This document shows positions 8,389-16,667 of a stretch of DNA of 52,083 nt, piece after piece. Location of the stretch: contig CAKTMC010000015.1 in assembly GCA_934573735.1 (NCBI GenBank), positions 1-52,083 of the forward strand. Direction: 5' to 3'. Both the position numbers and the translations under genes were made by a program. The notes beneath the pieces were generated by a model. The model saw nothing but the letters and a program-made list of their open reading frames with translations, searched no databases and had not been told where the DNA came from. Position 1 is the first letter of the stretch, and every line of letters starts with the position of its first letter. The stretch comes from an uncultured Oscillospiraceae bacterium. GTDB lineage: Bacteria; Bacillota; Clostridia; Oscillospirales; Oscillospiraceae.

Positions 8389-8664
8389 CGCGTCCTTGGC
8401 GCCCCTTTTAGGGGAGCTGTCGAGCGCAAGCGAGACTGAGGGGTCTCCATGGCTGAGGGAGTGCCAATAGGGAAAAGAATGGTCGGGGTGCGTTCTGTCT
8501 TTTCCGCTCTGCTCCGGGTCCAACATCGGCGACCCCTTCGGCGCTTCGCGCCACTGTCTCGCTGCGGCTCGGTCACGGCGCGGCTCTGACATGCCCCCGG
8601 CATGTCATTCACTACCGCGCCGCCGCTTCGCTACCCTAAAAGGGGCAGCGCCCTGCGGGGCGAG
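8389..8664. repeat. MITE-like palindromic repeat, unit C with a variant right half
   Basis: The left end and internal segment nearly repeat unit A (to about 8540). The right half is different: after GGCGACCCC come several GC-rich hairpins (GGCGCTTCGCGCC, CATGCCCCCGGCATG) before the common CCCTAAAAGGGGCAGCGCC end. Together with units A and B, and the anonymous 8023-8120, it fills the gene-free interval 8023-8723. Confidence 0.7.
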
Positions 8665-8723
8665 GAGCGCACTCAACGACACCGGCGCAAGACCGCTTAA
8701 TCATTTCTTAATAATTTATCCAC

Positions 8724-8752
8724 TTGGTTTTTAAGCCCGGATACGTTAATAT
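8724..8752 (+). promoter_or_regulatory. Promoter of the two-component operon
   Basis: TTGGTT (8724-8729), 17 bases, then TAATAT (8747-8752). Transcription would begin near 8759, only just before the proposed TTG start, and this argues against any start further upstream. Confidence 0.5.
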
Positions 8753-8771
8753 ATTACACGAGGTGAGGAGA

Positions 8772-9467
8772 TTGTATAACATACTTATCTGCGACGACGA
8801 GAGAGACATAGTCTCGGCGCTGAAAATCTATCTTGAGGCGGAGGGCTACCGCACATACTGCGCCTACAACGGCCGTGAGGCGCTTGCGCTGCTGCGCGCC
8901 CAGGAGATACATCTTGTCCTCATGGACATTATGATGCCCGAGATGGACGGCATCAGCGCCATGGTGAAACTGCGCGAGGAAACTAACCTCCCCGTCATCC
9001 TGCTGACCGCCAAGAGCGAGGACACCGACAAGGTGCTCGGTCTGAACGTCGGCGCGGACGACTACATCACAAAGCCCTTTAACCCCGTGGAGATGCTTGC
9101 CCGCGTCCGCTCACAGCTCAGGCGCTATATGCAGCTCGGCGGCGGTGCGGTGAAGGATAGCTGTCTGCGGCTTGACGGGATATGCCTTGACGACCGCAGC
9201 AAGGAGGTCACGGTGGACGGCGAGAAGGTAAACCTCACGCCGACCGAGTATGATATTCTCAAGCTCCTCATGGAGCATCCCGGCGAGGTATTTCCGCCGA
9301 AGGTGCTGTATCAGCGGGTCTGGAACGACGAGCCCTACGGCGCGGAGAGCACCGTGGCCGTCCACATCCGGCATATCCGCGAGAAAATAGAAATAAACCC
9401 CGCCGAGCCGCGCTATCTCAAGGCGGTCTGGGGGCAGGGCTATAAGATCGAGAGGAGTACAAAATGA
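8772..9467 (+). CDS. OmpR-family response regulator
   Basis: 231 residues from a TTG start. The receiver domain (1-115) has the acidic pocket CDDE at 7-10, phosphoacceptor Asp52 in LMDIMMPEMDG, Thr79 in LLTAKSED and Lys101 in ITKPF. The C-terminal 130-230 is a winged-helix output domain (LTPTEYDILKLLMEHPGEVF, here split as LTPTEYDILKLL and MEHPGEVF; ending VWGQGYKIE). The TTG gives MYNILICDDE, the usual N-terminus, with GAGGTG six bases before; a GTG at 8763 in the same frame is an alternative. It overlaps the kinase gene by four bases (ATGA), so the two form one unit. Targets unknown. Confidence 0.92.
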   Translation: MYNILICDDERDIVSALKIYLEAEGYRTYCAYNGREALALLRAQEIHLVLMDIMMPEMDGISAMVKLREETNLPVILLTAKSEDTDKVLGLNVGADDYITKPFNPVEMLARVRSQLRRYMQLGGGAVKDSCLRLDGICLDDRSKEVTVDGEKVNLTPTEYDILKLLMEHPGEVFPPKVLYQRVWNDEPYGAESTVAVHIRHIREKIEINPAEPRYLKAVWGQGYKIERSTK

Positions 9468-11374
9468 AAAAACTCAAGGGAAGTCTCGCGGCGAAAACCG
9501 TTGCGGTGTTCCTGCTTGCGATAATGTGCATTGCCTTTGTCGGCTCGCTTGTCGGCGTGGCTATGCTGGCGGACTACGGCGCATATACGGGAAGCTCCGG
9601 GGAATTGCGTGATGACGTGCTTTCGGGCATGGGGGCTACACAGCTTAACAATGTGTACAGTTATCTCTATCAGGGCTATAATCCCGAGTGTACGCAGTAT
9701 CGCTGCGGGCTTGACAGCGCCTTCCGCTTTATTCTTCGTGACGGAACAAGCGAGGAGGTACTGTTTGACGGACTGGGCGACGCGGAATACCAGTGGTTCC
9801 GGGTGCAAAGCTTCGGCATACCCGAGCTTAACCTGTCGGAGCGGGAGTATGTTTATCTTGAGAATAATATGGGCGAGGGCTCCGGCAATCAGAAAGAAAG
9901 GAAGCTCATCTTAGAGGGCTATATCCTGGCCGAGCTTCCCGAGGGCAGCCGAGGCTCCGAGATATTTGAATGGCTGAAGCTTGCCGAGCTTCTGTTCGAT
10001 TGCCGCTATGCGCTGATAGTCATTGCGGCGCTGTCCCTTATCCTCGCCATCGCGCTCTTTATATTCCTGCTCTGCGCTGCGGGGCACAGGCGCGGCAGTG
10101 AGGACATAGTCCCGAGCTTTGCCGATAAAATCCCGTTTGACCTGTTTACCGTGCTTATGTGTGGGCTTGTCGCCATCGTCGGGGCTATGTTTTCCGAGCT
10201 TAGCTTCGGAGGCGTGGCGTCAATAATGGTCGGCTGTATTCTTGGGCTTGCGGCGGCGCTGCTCATGCTGTTTTATATTATGAGCTTTGCGGTGCGCGTA
10301 AAAATGGGCGGGCTTATCAAGGGCTGCATAGCCTATAAAATCCTTGCCTGGGGCTGGGGACTCTTCAAGCGCTTCTGCCGCTTTATCGCGGGTATTATTA
10401 AGGATCTGCCGCTTGTGCCGAAAAGCTGCGCCGCAGTGGCAGTGCTTCTGCTTTTGGAGCTTATCTCCGTGAACAGCGGCGTAGTGTGGTTCATCACAAA
10501 CGCGCTGCTGGCGGCGGCAGTGATATACACTGCGATATGCATGAAAAAGCTCCTGCTTGCGGGCAAAAAGCTTGCCGACGGCGACGAGAGCTGTGTCGTC
10601 GACACCGCAAGGCTCTACGGCCCCTTCAAGGAGTACGGCGAGGAGCTAAACACCATACGCGACGGCGTATCGCTTGCGGTCGAGGCGCGGATGCGCAGTG
10701 AGCATTTCCGCACGGAGCTTATCACAAACGTCTCCCACGATATCAAAACGCCGCTCACCTCGATAATAAATTACGTTGACCTTCTCAATAAGGAGAAGCC
10801 CGAAAACGAGAAGATGCGCGAGTATATAGACGTTTTGCAGCGGCAGTCGGCGCGGCTCAAAAAGCTCATTGACGACCTGCTCGAGGCATCCAAGGCCTCT
10901 ACGGGAAACCTGAACGTAAACGCAGAGCCCTGCGACGTGGGCGTGCTGCTTGACCAGAGTCTCGGCGAATACGGCGAAAAGCTTGCCGCCGCTGGGCTGG
11001 AGCCGGTGCTGACAAAGCCTGAGAAGCCCGTGATAATCATGGCGGACGGGCGGCATATGTGGCGCATTTTTGATAATCTGCTGAACAATATCTGCAAGTA
11101 TTCCATGCGCGGAACGCGGGTGTATCTTGAGGTCTGCGAGCAGGACGGCAAGGCACTTGTGACCTTCCGCAACATCTCAAGTCATCAGCTCAATATCTCA
11201 AGCGAGGAGCTTATGGAGCGCTTTGTCCGCGGCGACAGCTCACGCAATACCGAGGGCAGCGGCCTTGGGCTGAATATAGCGCAGAGCCTTGCCCAGCTCC
11301 AAAACGGCGAGCTGAGCCTGACGATAGACGGAGACCTCTTTAAGGTCACGCTTATCTTTGAGACAATTAAATAA
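9464..11374 (+). CDS. Sensor histidine kinase with six predicted membrane segments
   Basis: 636 residues. TM1 is at 11-35, an extracytoplasmic region follows to about 180, then TM2 181-206, TM3 226-243, TM4 251-275, TM5 321-336 and TM6 340-358. The dimerisation helix holds phosphorylated His425 in VSHDIKTPL. The ATPase domain shows the N box (NLLNNICKYS) and G box (GSGLGLNIAQSL). The long multi-helix segment between the sensor loop and the kinase core is more than a plain two-TM sensor needs and may sense within the membrane or contact a partner. It is cotranscribed with the response regulator. The signal is not evident; no transporter on the same strand is adjacent. Confidence 0.92.
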   Translation: MKKLKGSLAAKTVAVFLLAIMCIAFVGSLVGVAMLADYGAYTGSSGELRDDVLSGMGATQLNNVYSYLYQGYNPECTQYRCGLDSAFRFILRDGTSEEVLFDGLGDAEYQWFRVQSFGIPELNLSEREYVYLENNMGEGSGNQKERKLILEGYILAELPEGSRGSEIFEWLKLAELLFDCRYALIVIAALSLILAIALFIFLLCAAGHRRGSEDIVPSFADKIPFDLFTVLMCGLVAIVGAMFSELSFGGVASIMVGCILGLAAALLMLFYIMSFAVRVKMGGLIKGCIAYKILAWGWGLFKRFCRFIAGIIKDLPLVPKSCAAVAVLLLLELISVNSGVVWFITNALLAAAVIYTAICMKKLLLAGKKLADGDESCVVDTARLYGPFKEYGEELNTIRDGVSLAVEARMRSEHFRTELITNVSHDIKTPLTSIINYVDLLNKEKPENEKMREYIDVLQRQSARLKKLIDDLLEASKASTGNLNVNAEPCDVGVLLDQSLGEYGEKLAAAGLEPVLTKPEKPVIIMADGRHMWRIFDNLLNNICKYSMRGTRVYLEVCEQDGKALVTFRNISSHQLNISSEELMERFVRGDSSRNTEGSGLGLNIAQSLAQLQNGELSLTIDGDLFKVTLIFETIK

Positions 11375-11376
11375 GC

Positions 11377-11417
11377 AAAATACGCAGGAGCATTAAAAAT
11401 ATGCTCCTGCGTATTTT
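11377..11417 (+). terminator. Intrinsic terminator of the two-component operon
   Basis: A perfect 17-bp stem (AAAATACGCAGGAGCAT with its complement) and a 7-base loop begin just after the kinase stop. The stem's 3' arm ends in TTTT. The A-run on the 5' side makes it potentially bidirectional. Confidence 0.75.
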
Positions 11418-11420
11418 GTA

Positions 11421-11502
11421 CAGCCTGTAGACAACTGTCGGCAATGCATGGAATTGCATGGGGAGAGTGCAGAGAGGGGATGGGAGTCCCCTTTCTGCGT
11501 AT
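11421..11502 (+). repeat. Dispersed repeat, copy 2
   Basis: Second copy of the 82-base element at 3911-3992, sharing CAGCCTGTAGACAA, CTGTCGGCAATG, AATTGCATGGGGAGAGTG and the terminal GCAGAGAGGGG...CCCTTTCTGCG hairpin. It fills the gap between the kinase terminator and the convergent permease gene. Confidence 0.8.
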
Positions 11503-11512
11503 TTTATATGCT

Positions 11513-12454
11513 TTATACACTGCGCCTGGCGTTGAGTCTGTGTATGCGCTCACGCTTTTTCTGCTTGCTGACGACGACATAGACCATCATCACGACGGTT
11601 ATTATATATGGTATGGTCGCTGTCAGGTCAGAGCTTATGTAGCTTTGCAGGCGCAGACCCAGCGCGTCAAAAAATCCGAACATCAGCGCCGCAAGATATG
11701 CCTTGCTCGGGTTTGCGGCGGCGAATATCACGCAGGCGAAGGCGATATATCCGCGAGAGGCGGACATACCCTCGACAAAGCTGCCGTTGAGATAGCCGAG
11801 CGAGAGATGCGCTCCCGCCATGCCGCAGAATATGCCGCAGATTATACTGGATATCCACTTCATCTTCTCGGGGCTTATGCCTGCGGTGCGCAGCGTCTCG
11901 GGCTGCTCACCGGCGGCGCGTATCCAGAAGCCATAGGGCGTTTTGTACACGAAAAGCCACATCACGAGGACAAGCAGCCATGTGATATAGATAAATACCG
12001 AGTTGCCGCTCAAAATCTCGCCGATAAACGGGATATCCTCAATGAGCGGGATGCGCAGGGTGGGCAGATGCGGCACGGTATAGCCCGAGGTGCCGGAAAG
12101 ACCGAAGATCGCGCGCGAAAGATACGCCGTCGCGCCTGCGGCAAAGGTATTGAGCGCACAGCCGATTATAAACTCGTCACTTTTGAGCTTTACGACAAAG
12201 AGCGCGAAGAACAGCCCTATGAGTATGCCGAAGCCTATCGCGCACAGCACGCCCAGTGCTGCCGAGGCGAGAAAATAGCTGCCGACGGCGCCGACAAAGG
12301 CTCCCATCAGAATCATGCCGTCCATGCCGATGTTCATAATACCGGCGTGCTCCGTCATAAGTCCGCCCAGCGCCGCGAGTGCGACGGGGGTAGCGCTGCG
12401 GAGCATCTGATTGAAGGTACCGGCGGAGAAAATACTGGACAGAATATCACTCAT
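11513..12454 (-). CDS. BMP-type ABC transporter permease (second permease)
   Basis: 313 residues with about eight hydrophobic segments, of the branched-chain/ribose-type inner-membrane permease family, closest in style to NupQ/YufQ of nucleoside importers. The block EHAGIMNIGMDGMILMGAFV near residue 35 is the conserved one of this family. Its start overlaps the end of the first permease gene by eight bases, so the two are translationally coupled. It forms the channel with the 12447-13541 product. Substrate class is inferred from the paired BMP lipoprotein: probably nucleosides or another small metabolite. Confidence 0.88.
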   Translation of the reverse strand: MSDILSSIFSAGTFNQMLRSATPVALAALGGLMTEHAGIMNIGMDGMILMGAFVGAVGSYFLASAALGVLCAIGFGILIGLFFALFVVKLKSDEFIIGCALNTFAAGATAYLSRAIFGLSGTSGYTVPHLPTLRIPLIEDIPFIGEILSGNSVFIYITWLLVLVMWLFVYKTPYGFWIRAAGEQPETLRTAGISPEKMKWISSIICGIFCGMAGAHLSLGYLNGSFVEGMSASRGYIAFACVIFAAANPSKAYLAALMFGFFDALGLRLQSYISSDLTATIPYIITVVMMVYVVVSKQKKRERIHRLNARRSV

Positions 12455-13541
12455 TCTCGTTTGCCTCCTTCACTCGCGCTCTTGCGGCGGCTCTGGCGCG
12501 GCGGCGCTCCCGTTTTGCGGCAAGAGATGCGCGTATGCCCTTCTCCGCCGCCATGCTGAATATCACGACGGTCTGGATTATAAGATATATCTGGTTCGGA
12601 ACTCCCGCCGCAGTCTCCATGCCCTGTGCGCCGATTTTCAGCACGGCGAACAAAAAGCTTATTATAACCGTCGGCAGCGCCTGATACTGCGCTATCATGG
12701 CGACCATGAGCCCCTCAAAATAATAGTCGTTGCTTATGCTTGCGGTGTAGATATGCGCCGCGCCGTAGACGCGGAACATTCCGACAAGACCGCACATCAT
12801 GCCGGATATGACCATGGAGACTATCACGATGCGCCCGGTTTTGAGCCCCGCGAAGCGGGCAAAGCGCGGATTGTGCCCGGTGAGCTTCATCTCATAGCCC
12901 GTGGAGGTCTTTTGCATGATGTACCAGGTCAAAAAGGTCATGATTATGGCTGCAAATATCGCGGTGGAGAGGTTTGAGCCCTGCACGAGCTTACCAAGCC
13001 AGAAGCGGTTCGGCAGGCTTGCTGTACCGGCAACGATGTTGTTATTCGGGTTTTTCCACGGTCCCTTGGCGAGAAACTGACACAGCGAGGCGGCAATGGT
13101 ATTGAGCATAATGGTCGTGATGACCTCGTTTACCCTGAGCTTCACCTTCAGAACGCCGGGTATCCATGCGTAAAGGCCGCCTGCCAGCATGGCGCCCATC
13201 GCGGCAAGGGGGATGACGACAAGCGGAGAAAGCCCCGTCAGCCACACGCCTATCTGCGCCGAGAATATCGCGCCGAGCAATAGCTGACCCTCGCCGCCGA
13301 CGTTGAATATGCCGACTCTTGAGCCGATATCGCAGGCAAGCCCGCACAGGCACAGAACCATTGCGTATTCCAGCATGTCGCCGACGTGCCTGCCGTTTGA
13401 AAATGCGCCGGAGAGCATGGCGGAGTAGGCGCGCAGCGGGTCATAGCCCGAGAGCAGCAGTATCAGCGCGCCGATTAAGAGAGCTGCTGCAAGGCTGATA
13501 AGCAGCGCCGCAATATAGCTGAGGTCAATGCGCTTTTTCAT
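12447..13541 (-). CDS. BMP-type ABC transporter permease (first permease)
   Basis: 364 residues with about nine hydrophobic segments and a short basic C-terminal tail (RRRARAAARARVKEANENE, rich in Arg and Ala). It is of the NupP/YufP permease type; the GIFNVGGEGQLLLGAI block near residue 75 is typical. ATG at 13541 overlaps the ATPase stop by four bases. It pairs with the downstream permease to form the translocation channel. Confidence 0.88.
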   Translation of the reverse strand: MKKRIDLSYIAALLISLAAALLIGALILLLSGYDPLRAYSAMLSGAFSNGRHVGDMLEYAMVLCLCGLACDIGSRVGIFNVGGEGQLLLGAIFSAQIGVWLTGLSPLVVIPLAAMGAMLAGGLYAWIPGVLKVKLRVNEVITTIMLNTIAASLCQFLAKGPWKNPNNNIVAGTASLPNRFWLGKLVQGSNLSTAIFAAIIMTFLTWYIMQKTSTGYEMKLTGHNPRFARFAGLKTGRIVIVSMVISGMMCGLVGMFRVYGAAHIYTASISNDYYFEGLMVAMIAQYQALPTVIISFLFAVLKIGAQGMETAAGVPNQIYLIIQTVVIFSMAAEKGIRASLAAKRERRRARAAARARVKEANENE

Positions 13542-15073
13542 TCCGCCGCCTCCTCTCCGCGGTGTCCGGTCATGTAGTAGCCGATTTCTTCCTTGCTTAT
13601 CGCGTCCGCCCTGAATTCACCGGTGATGCGCCCCTCGTAGAGCGTGATTATACGGTCGCTCAGGCGGAAAACCTCGTCGAGATCCGCCGACGAGAGCAGA
13701 ATTGCGCAGCCGGAGTTGCGCTTTTCGATAATTCGCGTGTGGATAAACTCCATTGCGCCGATATCCACGCCGCGTGTCGGCTGAGATATCACAAGCGCCG
13801 GAGTGTCAAAGGAGAACTCACGCGCAACGACGACCTTCTGCATATTGCCGCCCGACATCGAGCCCACCTCGGTGCTTATGCCCGCGCCGCGTATGTCGAA
13901 GCGCTCATAAAGCTCGGAGGCGTAGCGCTCGATCGAAGAGCGTTTTTGATGAAAGCCGAGGGCGTTGAATTCCTTGTCGCGCTGCCGCCCGACGAGCAGA
14001 TTGTCCGTGACGCTTGCAAGCTTATCGACGCCGGTGGCAAGCCTGTCCTCCGGAATATTCGCAAGCCCATGCGCGCGCACCTCGCCGGGGCTGCGGTTTG
14101 TGACCTCCTCGCCAGCGATGAATATATGCCCGCTGTCAACTCGGCGCAGACCGCATATGGCCTCAAGCAGCTCACTCTGACCGTTGCCCTCAATGGCGGC
14201 AATGCCCAGCACCTCGCCTGCGCGCACCTCCAGCGATATGCCCCGCACCGCCTCAAGCCCGCGGTTATCGCCGATGCAAAGCGCCTCCGCTTTTATTATG
14301 ACCTCGCCCGGAGTGCCGGTCTTTTCAAGCTTATCAAAGAGCACCGGACGGCCTACCATCATGGAGGCGAGTATTTTTTCGTTTATATCGCAGGTTTTTT
14401 CAAGCCCGACCAGCCGCCCCTGACGCATAACGCCGACACGGTCAGATATGGCCATGACCTCATAGAGCTTGTGCGTAATTATAATGACGGTCATCTGCTT
14501 TTCGCGGACGATGCGGCGAATGACCTCAAACAGCTCCTCCGTCTCCTGCGGGGTGAGCACTGCGGTCGGCTCGTCCAGAATAAGAATATCCGCGCCGCGG
14601 TAGAGCGTTTTCAGTATCTCGACGCGCTGCTGAAGCCCGACGCTTATATCCTGCACCAGCGCCGAGGGATCTACCTCAAGCCCGTATTCCTCCACAAGCC
14701 CGCGCACCTCGCGCTCCGCCTTGGAGTTATCGAAAAACACGCCGAGTCTGCGCGGCTCACGGCTGAGAACGATATTCTGCGCGACGGTGAACGACGGGAC
14801 GAGCATAAAATGCTGATGCACCATGCCCACGCCGCGCTCTATCGCCGCCTTGGGGCTGAAATGCTCGATGCGCTGACCCTTGACGTACACCTCGCCGTCG
14901 GTCGGCGTATTGATGCCGTAGAGTATATTCATAAGCGTTGACTTGCCCGCGCCGTTTTCGCCGACAAGCGCAAAGACCTCGCCGCGCTTTATCTCAAGCG
15001 AGACATCGTCGTTTGCAAGCACACCCGGAAATTCCATGGAGACGTGCTCAAATTTTACAAGCGTTTCTGACAA
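13538..15073 (-). CDS. BMP-type ABC transporter ATPase (double nucleotide-binding domain)
   Basis: 511 residues with two ABC domains in tandem, as in sugar and nucleoside importers (RbsA, NupO). The first has Walker A GENGAGKST, signature SVGLQQRVEI and Walker B ILILDEPT. The second has a degenerate Walker A (AIEGNGQSEL, lacking the Lys), signature SGGNMQKVVVAREF and a changed Walker B (ALVISQPTRG), usual for the second domain of this group. TTG start at 15073 with GGAG upstream gives MSETLVKFEHVSMEF. It powers the two permeases encoded immediately downstream. Confidence 0.92.
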   Translation of the reverse strand: MSETLVKFEHVSMEFPGVLANDDVSLEIKRGEVFALVGENGAGKSTLMNILYGINTPTDGEVYVKGQRIEHFSPKAAIERGVGMVHQHFMLVPSFTVAQNIVLSREPRRLGVFFDNSKAEREVRGLVEEYGLEVDPSALVQDISVGLQQRVEILKTLYRGADILILDEPTAVLTPQETEELFEVIRRIVREKQMTVIIITHKLYEVMAISDRVGVMRQGRLVGLEKTCDINEKILASMMVGRPVLFDKLEKTGTPGEVIIKAEALCIGDNRGLEAVRGISLEVRAGEVLGIAAIEGNGQSELLEAICGLRRVDSGHIFIAGEEVTNRSPGEVRAHGLANIPEDRLATGVDKLASVTDNLLVGRQRDKEFNALGFHQKRSSIERYASELYERFDIRGAGISTEVGSMSGGNMQKVVVAREFSFDTPALVISQPTRGVDIGAMEFIHTRIIEKRNSGCAILLSSADLDEVFRLSDRIITLYEGRITGEFRADAISKEEIGYYMTGHRGEEAAE

Positions 15074-15124
15074 AGCTATCTCTCCTCTCAGGAGCGTCTT
15101 TTTACAAAGTCTTTATAGATTTAC

Positions 15125-15154
15125 AAAAATGGCGTGGCGATTACGCCACGCCAT
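15125..15154 (-). terminator. Attenuator-like hairpin before the ATPase gene
   Basis: A perfect 11-bp stem (ATGGCGTGGCG with 15144-15154) closes on ATTA. On the minus strand it is followed by TTTTTG. It lies about 55 bases before the ATPase start and after the binding-protein gene, so partial termination here could keep transporter subunits lower than the binding protein. Confidence 0.6.
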
Positions 15155-15244
15155 AATTTCATGTGTATGCTCCGGCGCGTAAGCAATAGGGCAGCGGGGG
15201 AGCTTGAGGGGGTAAGACCCGCCTCAAATTCAATAAGCCGCCGT

Positions 15245-15380
15245 CCAAAAATCTTGATACTTCATGATTTTTGGAGCGAAGCAGTATTTTGACAGCATCA
15301 AAATACTCGGCGGAGAGTGCAGTCAAGAAAAGTCCCTCTCGGACTTTTCTTGACAAGCTGCGTGGCACGTTCTGCCACGC
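15245..15380. repeat. Array of four hairpins after the BMP lipoprotein gene
   Basis: Four inverted repeats lie in a row: CCAAAAATC (15245-15253/15266-15274), AGTATTTTGA (15283-15292/15298-15307), TCAAGAAAAGTCC (15323-15335/15341-15353, perfect) and GCGTGGCA (15360-15367/15373-15380, perfect). The last echoes the GGCGTGG stem of the attenuator at 15129. None has a T-run on the minus strand; they may protect the 3' end of the binding-protein mRNA. Confidence 0.65.
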
Positions 15381-15397
15381 CATTTAGTGCTTTTAAC

Positions 15398-16402
15398 TCA
15401 GCCTCTGGTGGTGTTGACCTTTATCTCGCCCGAGACTATCTTTGCTGCCAGAGCCTCGACCTCGGCCTTGACCTCGTCGGGAATCTGCTGGGTGGAGCCG
15501 TCCTCACCGTAGCCGATGCTGACGTAGCCGTTGGACATATCGGCTATCCAGGTGCTGCCCCAGCGGGAGGTATCGCCATTGAGGTATGCCTTGATGGCCT
15601 CATAGATGGAGGTGCCGACCTCCTTCTTCATGGAGCAGATGATGACGTCGTCCGCGATGTACTTCTGGTCGGAGTCAACGCCGATGGCGTAGAAGCCGCC
15701 CTCCTGAGCCGCCTCGAACACGCCGTCACCGGCCTTGGAGGCTATCTGGAAGATAACGTCCGCGCCGAGATCGTGCAGAGCCTTGGCACATTCCTTGCCC
15801 TTTGCGGGGTCGTCATAGTCGTTGGAGTAGTTGGTCTCGACCTTGACGCTGCCGCCCTTTTCGGTGGCGTAGTACTCAGCGCCCTGCTTGTAGCCGACGA
15901 TGAAGTCGTTGATGGTGTCGCTGTCCTCGCCGCCGACTGCGCCGACAACGCCGCTTTTAGACATCGCAGCGGCAATGTAACCGGCAAGGAAGGAGCCCTC
16001 GTTCTGCGCGTAGGTGATGTTCAGGACGTTTGCAACCGGCTCGGAGGTCGCATTGTCTATCCATATCCAGTGGACGTTCGGATACTCGGGGGCGATGGTC
16101 TCAATGTTGTAGAACTCCCAGCCGACGCATACGACGATGTTGGAGACGTCAGCCGCGTTTCTCATCTGGGTGTCATGGTTTTCGTTGTTGCACTCGATGG
16201 TCTTGACCTCGACGTTGCTGAATTCGGCGGCGAGACGGTCAACGCCCTCCTTGGAGGAGTCGTAGAACGAGCGATCGCCGAAGGCGCCGGCAACCACAAG
16301 ACCGACAACGGTCTTATCGCCGGACTTATCGGAGGAGCTGCCGCATGCGCACAGCGCGAATACCATGCAAAGTGCAAGCAGAAGTGCGATTGTTTTCTTC
16401 AT
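15398..16402 (-). CDS. BMP-family substrate-binding lipoprotein
   Basis: 334 residues, BmpA/Med/PnrA type. It delivers a small ligand, in characterised relatives a purine nucleoside, to the importer encoded downstream. The lipoprotein signal ends at Cys20 (ALCAC). Family blocks: VAGAFGDRSFYDSSKEGV near residue 35, GSFLAGYIAAAMSKSG, and VIFQIASKAGDGVFEAAQE (the ligand-contacting region). The frame is open upstream but ATG 16402 has GAGGT at a good distance. It is first in the transporter operon and is separated from the ATPase gene by hairpins. Confidence 0.92.
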   Translation of the reverse strand: MKKTIALLLALCMVFALCACGSSSDKSGDKTVVGLVVAGAFGDRSFYDSSKEGVDRLAAEFSNVEVKTIECNNENHDTQMRNAADVSNIVVCVGWEFYNIETIAPEYPNVHWIWIDNATSEPVANVLNITYAQNEGSFLAGYIAAAMSKSGVVGAVGGEDSDTINDFIVGYKQGAEYYATEKGGSVKVETNYSNDYDDPAKGKECAKALHDLGADVIFQIASKAGDGVFEAAQEGGFYAIGVDSDQKYIADDVIICSMKKEVGTSIYEAIKAYLNGDTSRWGSTWIADMSNGYVSIGYGEDGSTQQIPDEVKAEVEALAAKIVSGEIKVNTTRG

Positions 16403-16472
16403 TTCGTTACCTCTTTCACATAGATTTTTATCGTTTTTGCCAAAATGGGGAACATTCCGGCCTGTCAATATC

Positions 16473-16501
16473 ACTATATCACATCAAAGCGAAATAATCA
16501 A
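16473..16501 (-). promoter_or_regulatory. Promoter of the BMP transporter operon
   Basis: Minus strand TTGATT (16501-16496), 17 bases, TATAGT (16478-16473), giving a leader of about 65 bases before the lipoprotein start. Confidence 0.5.
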
Positions 16502-16562
16502 TAATCTTGAGTTAAGACGAGGCAGATAATATTTTCTCATAGTCAGCCGCGGCTCTGCCGCC

Positions 16563-16591
16563 TTGCATTTTGTCATAAGCGGTGCTATAAT
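16563..16591 (+). promoter_or_regulatory. Promoter of the MATE exporter gene
   Basis: TTGCAT (16563-16568), 17 bases, perfect TATAAT (16586-16591). It stands back to back with the promoter of the transporter operon. Confidence 0.65.
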
Positions 16592-16667
16592 CATAAATTA
16601 CAACACTAATTGTATTTTTATGCAGTATTTATACGTCAGATTTGTGTTTGAAATATCGAGGTAGGCA

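Noticed and set aside
8250..8612. Minus-strand frames in the repeat block
   Set aside because: They translate the palindromic repeats; the same frames recur at other copies and carry no start signal.
16403..16472. Purine riboswitch before the BMP transporter operon
   Set aside because: The leader is only about 65 bases and shows neither the conserved junction sequences nor the paired loops.
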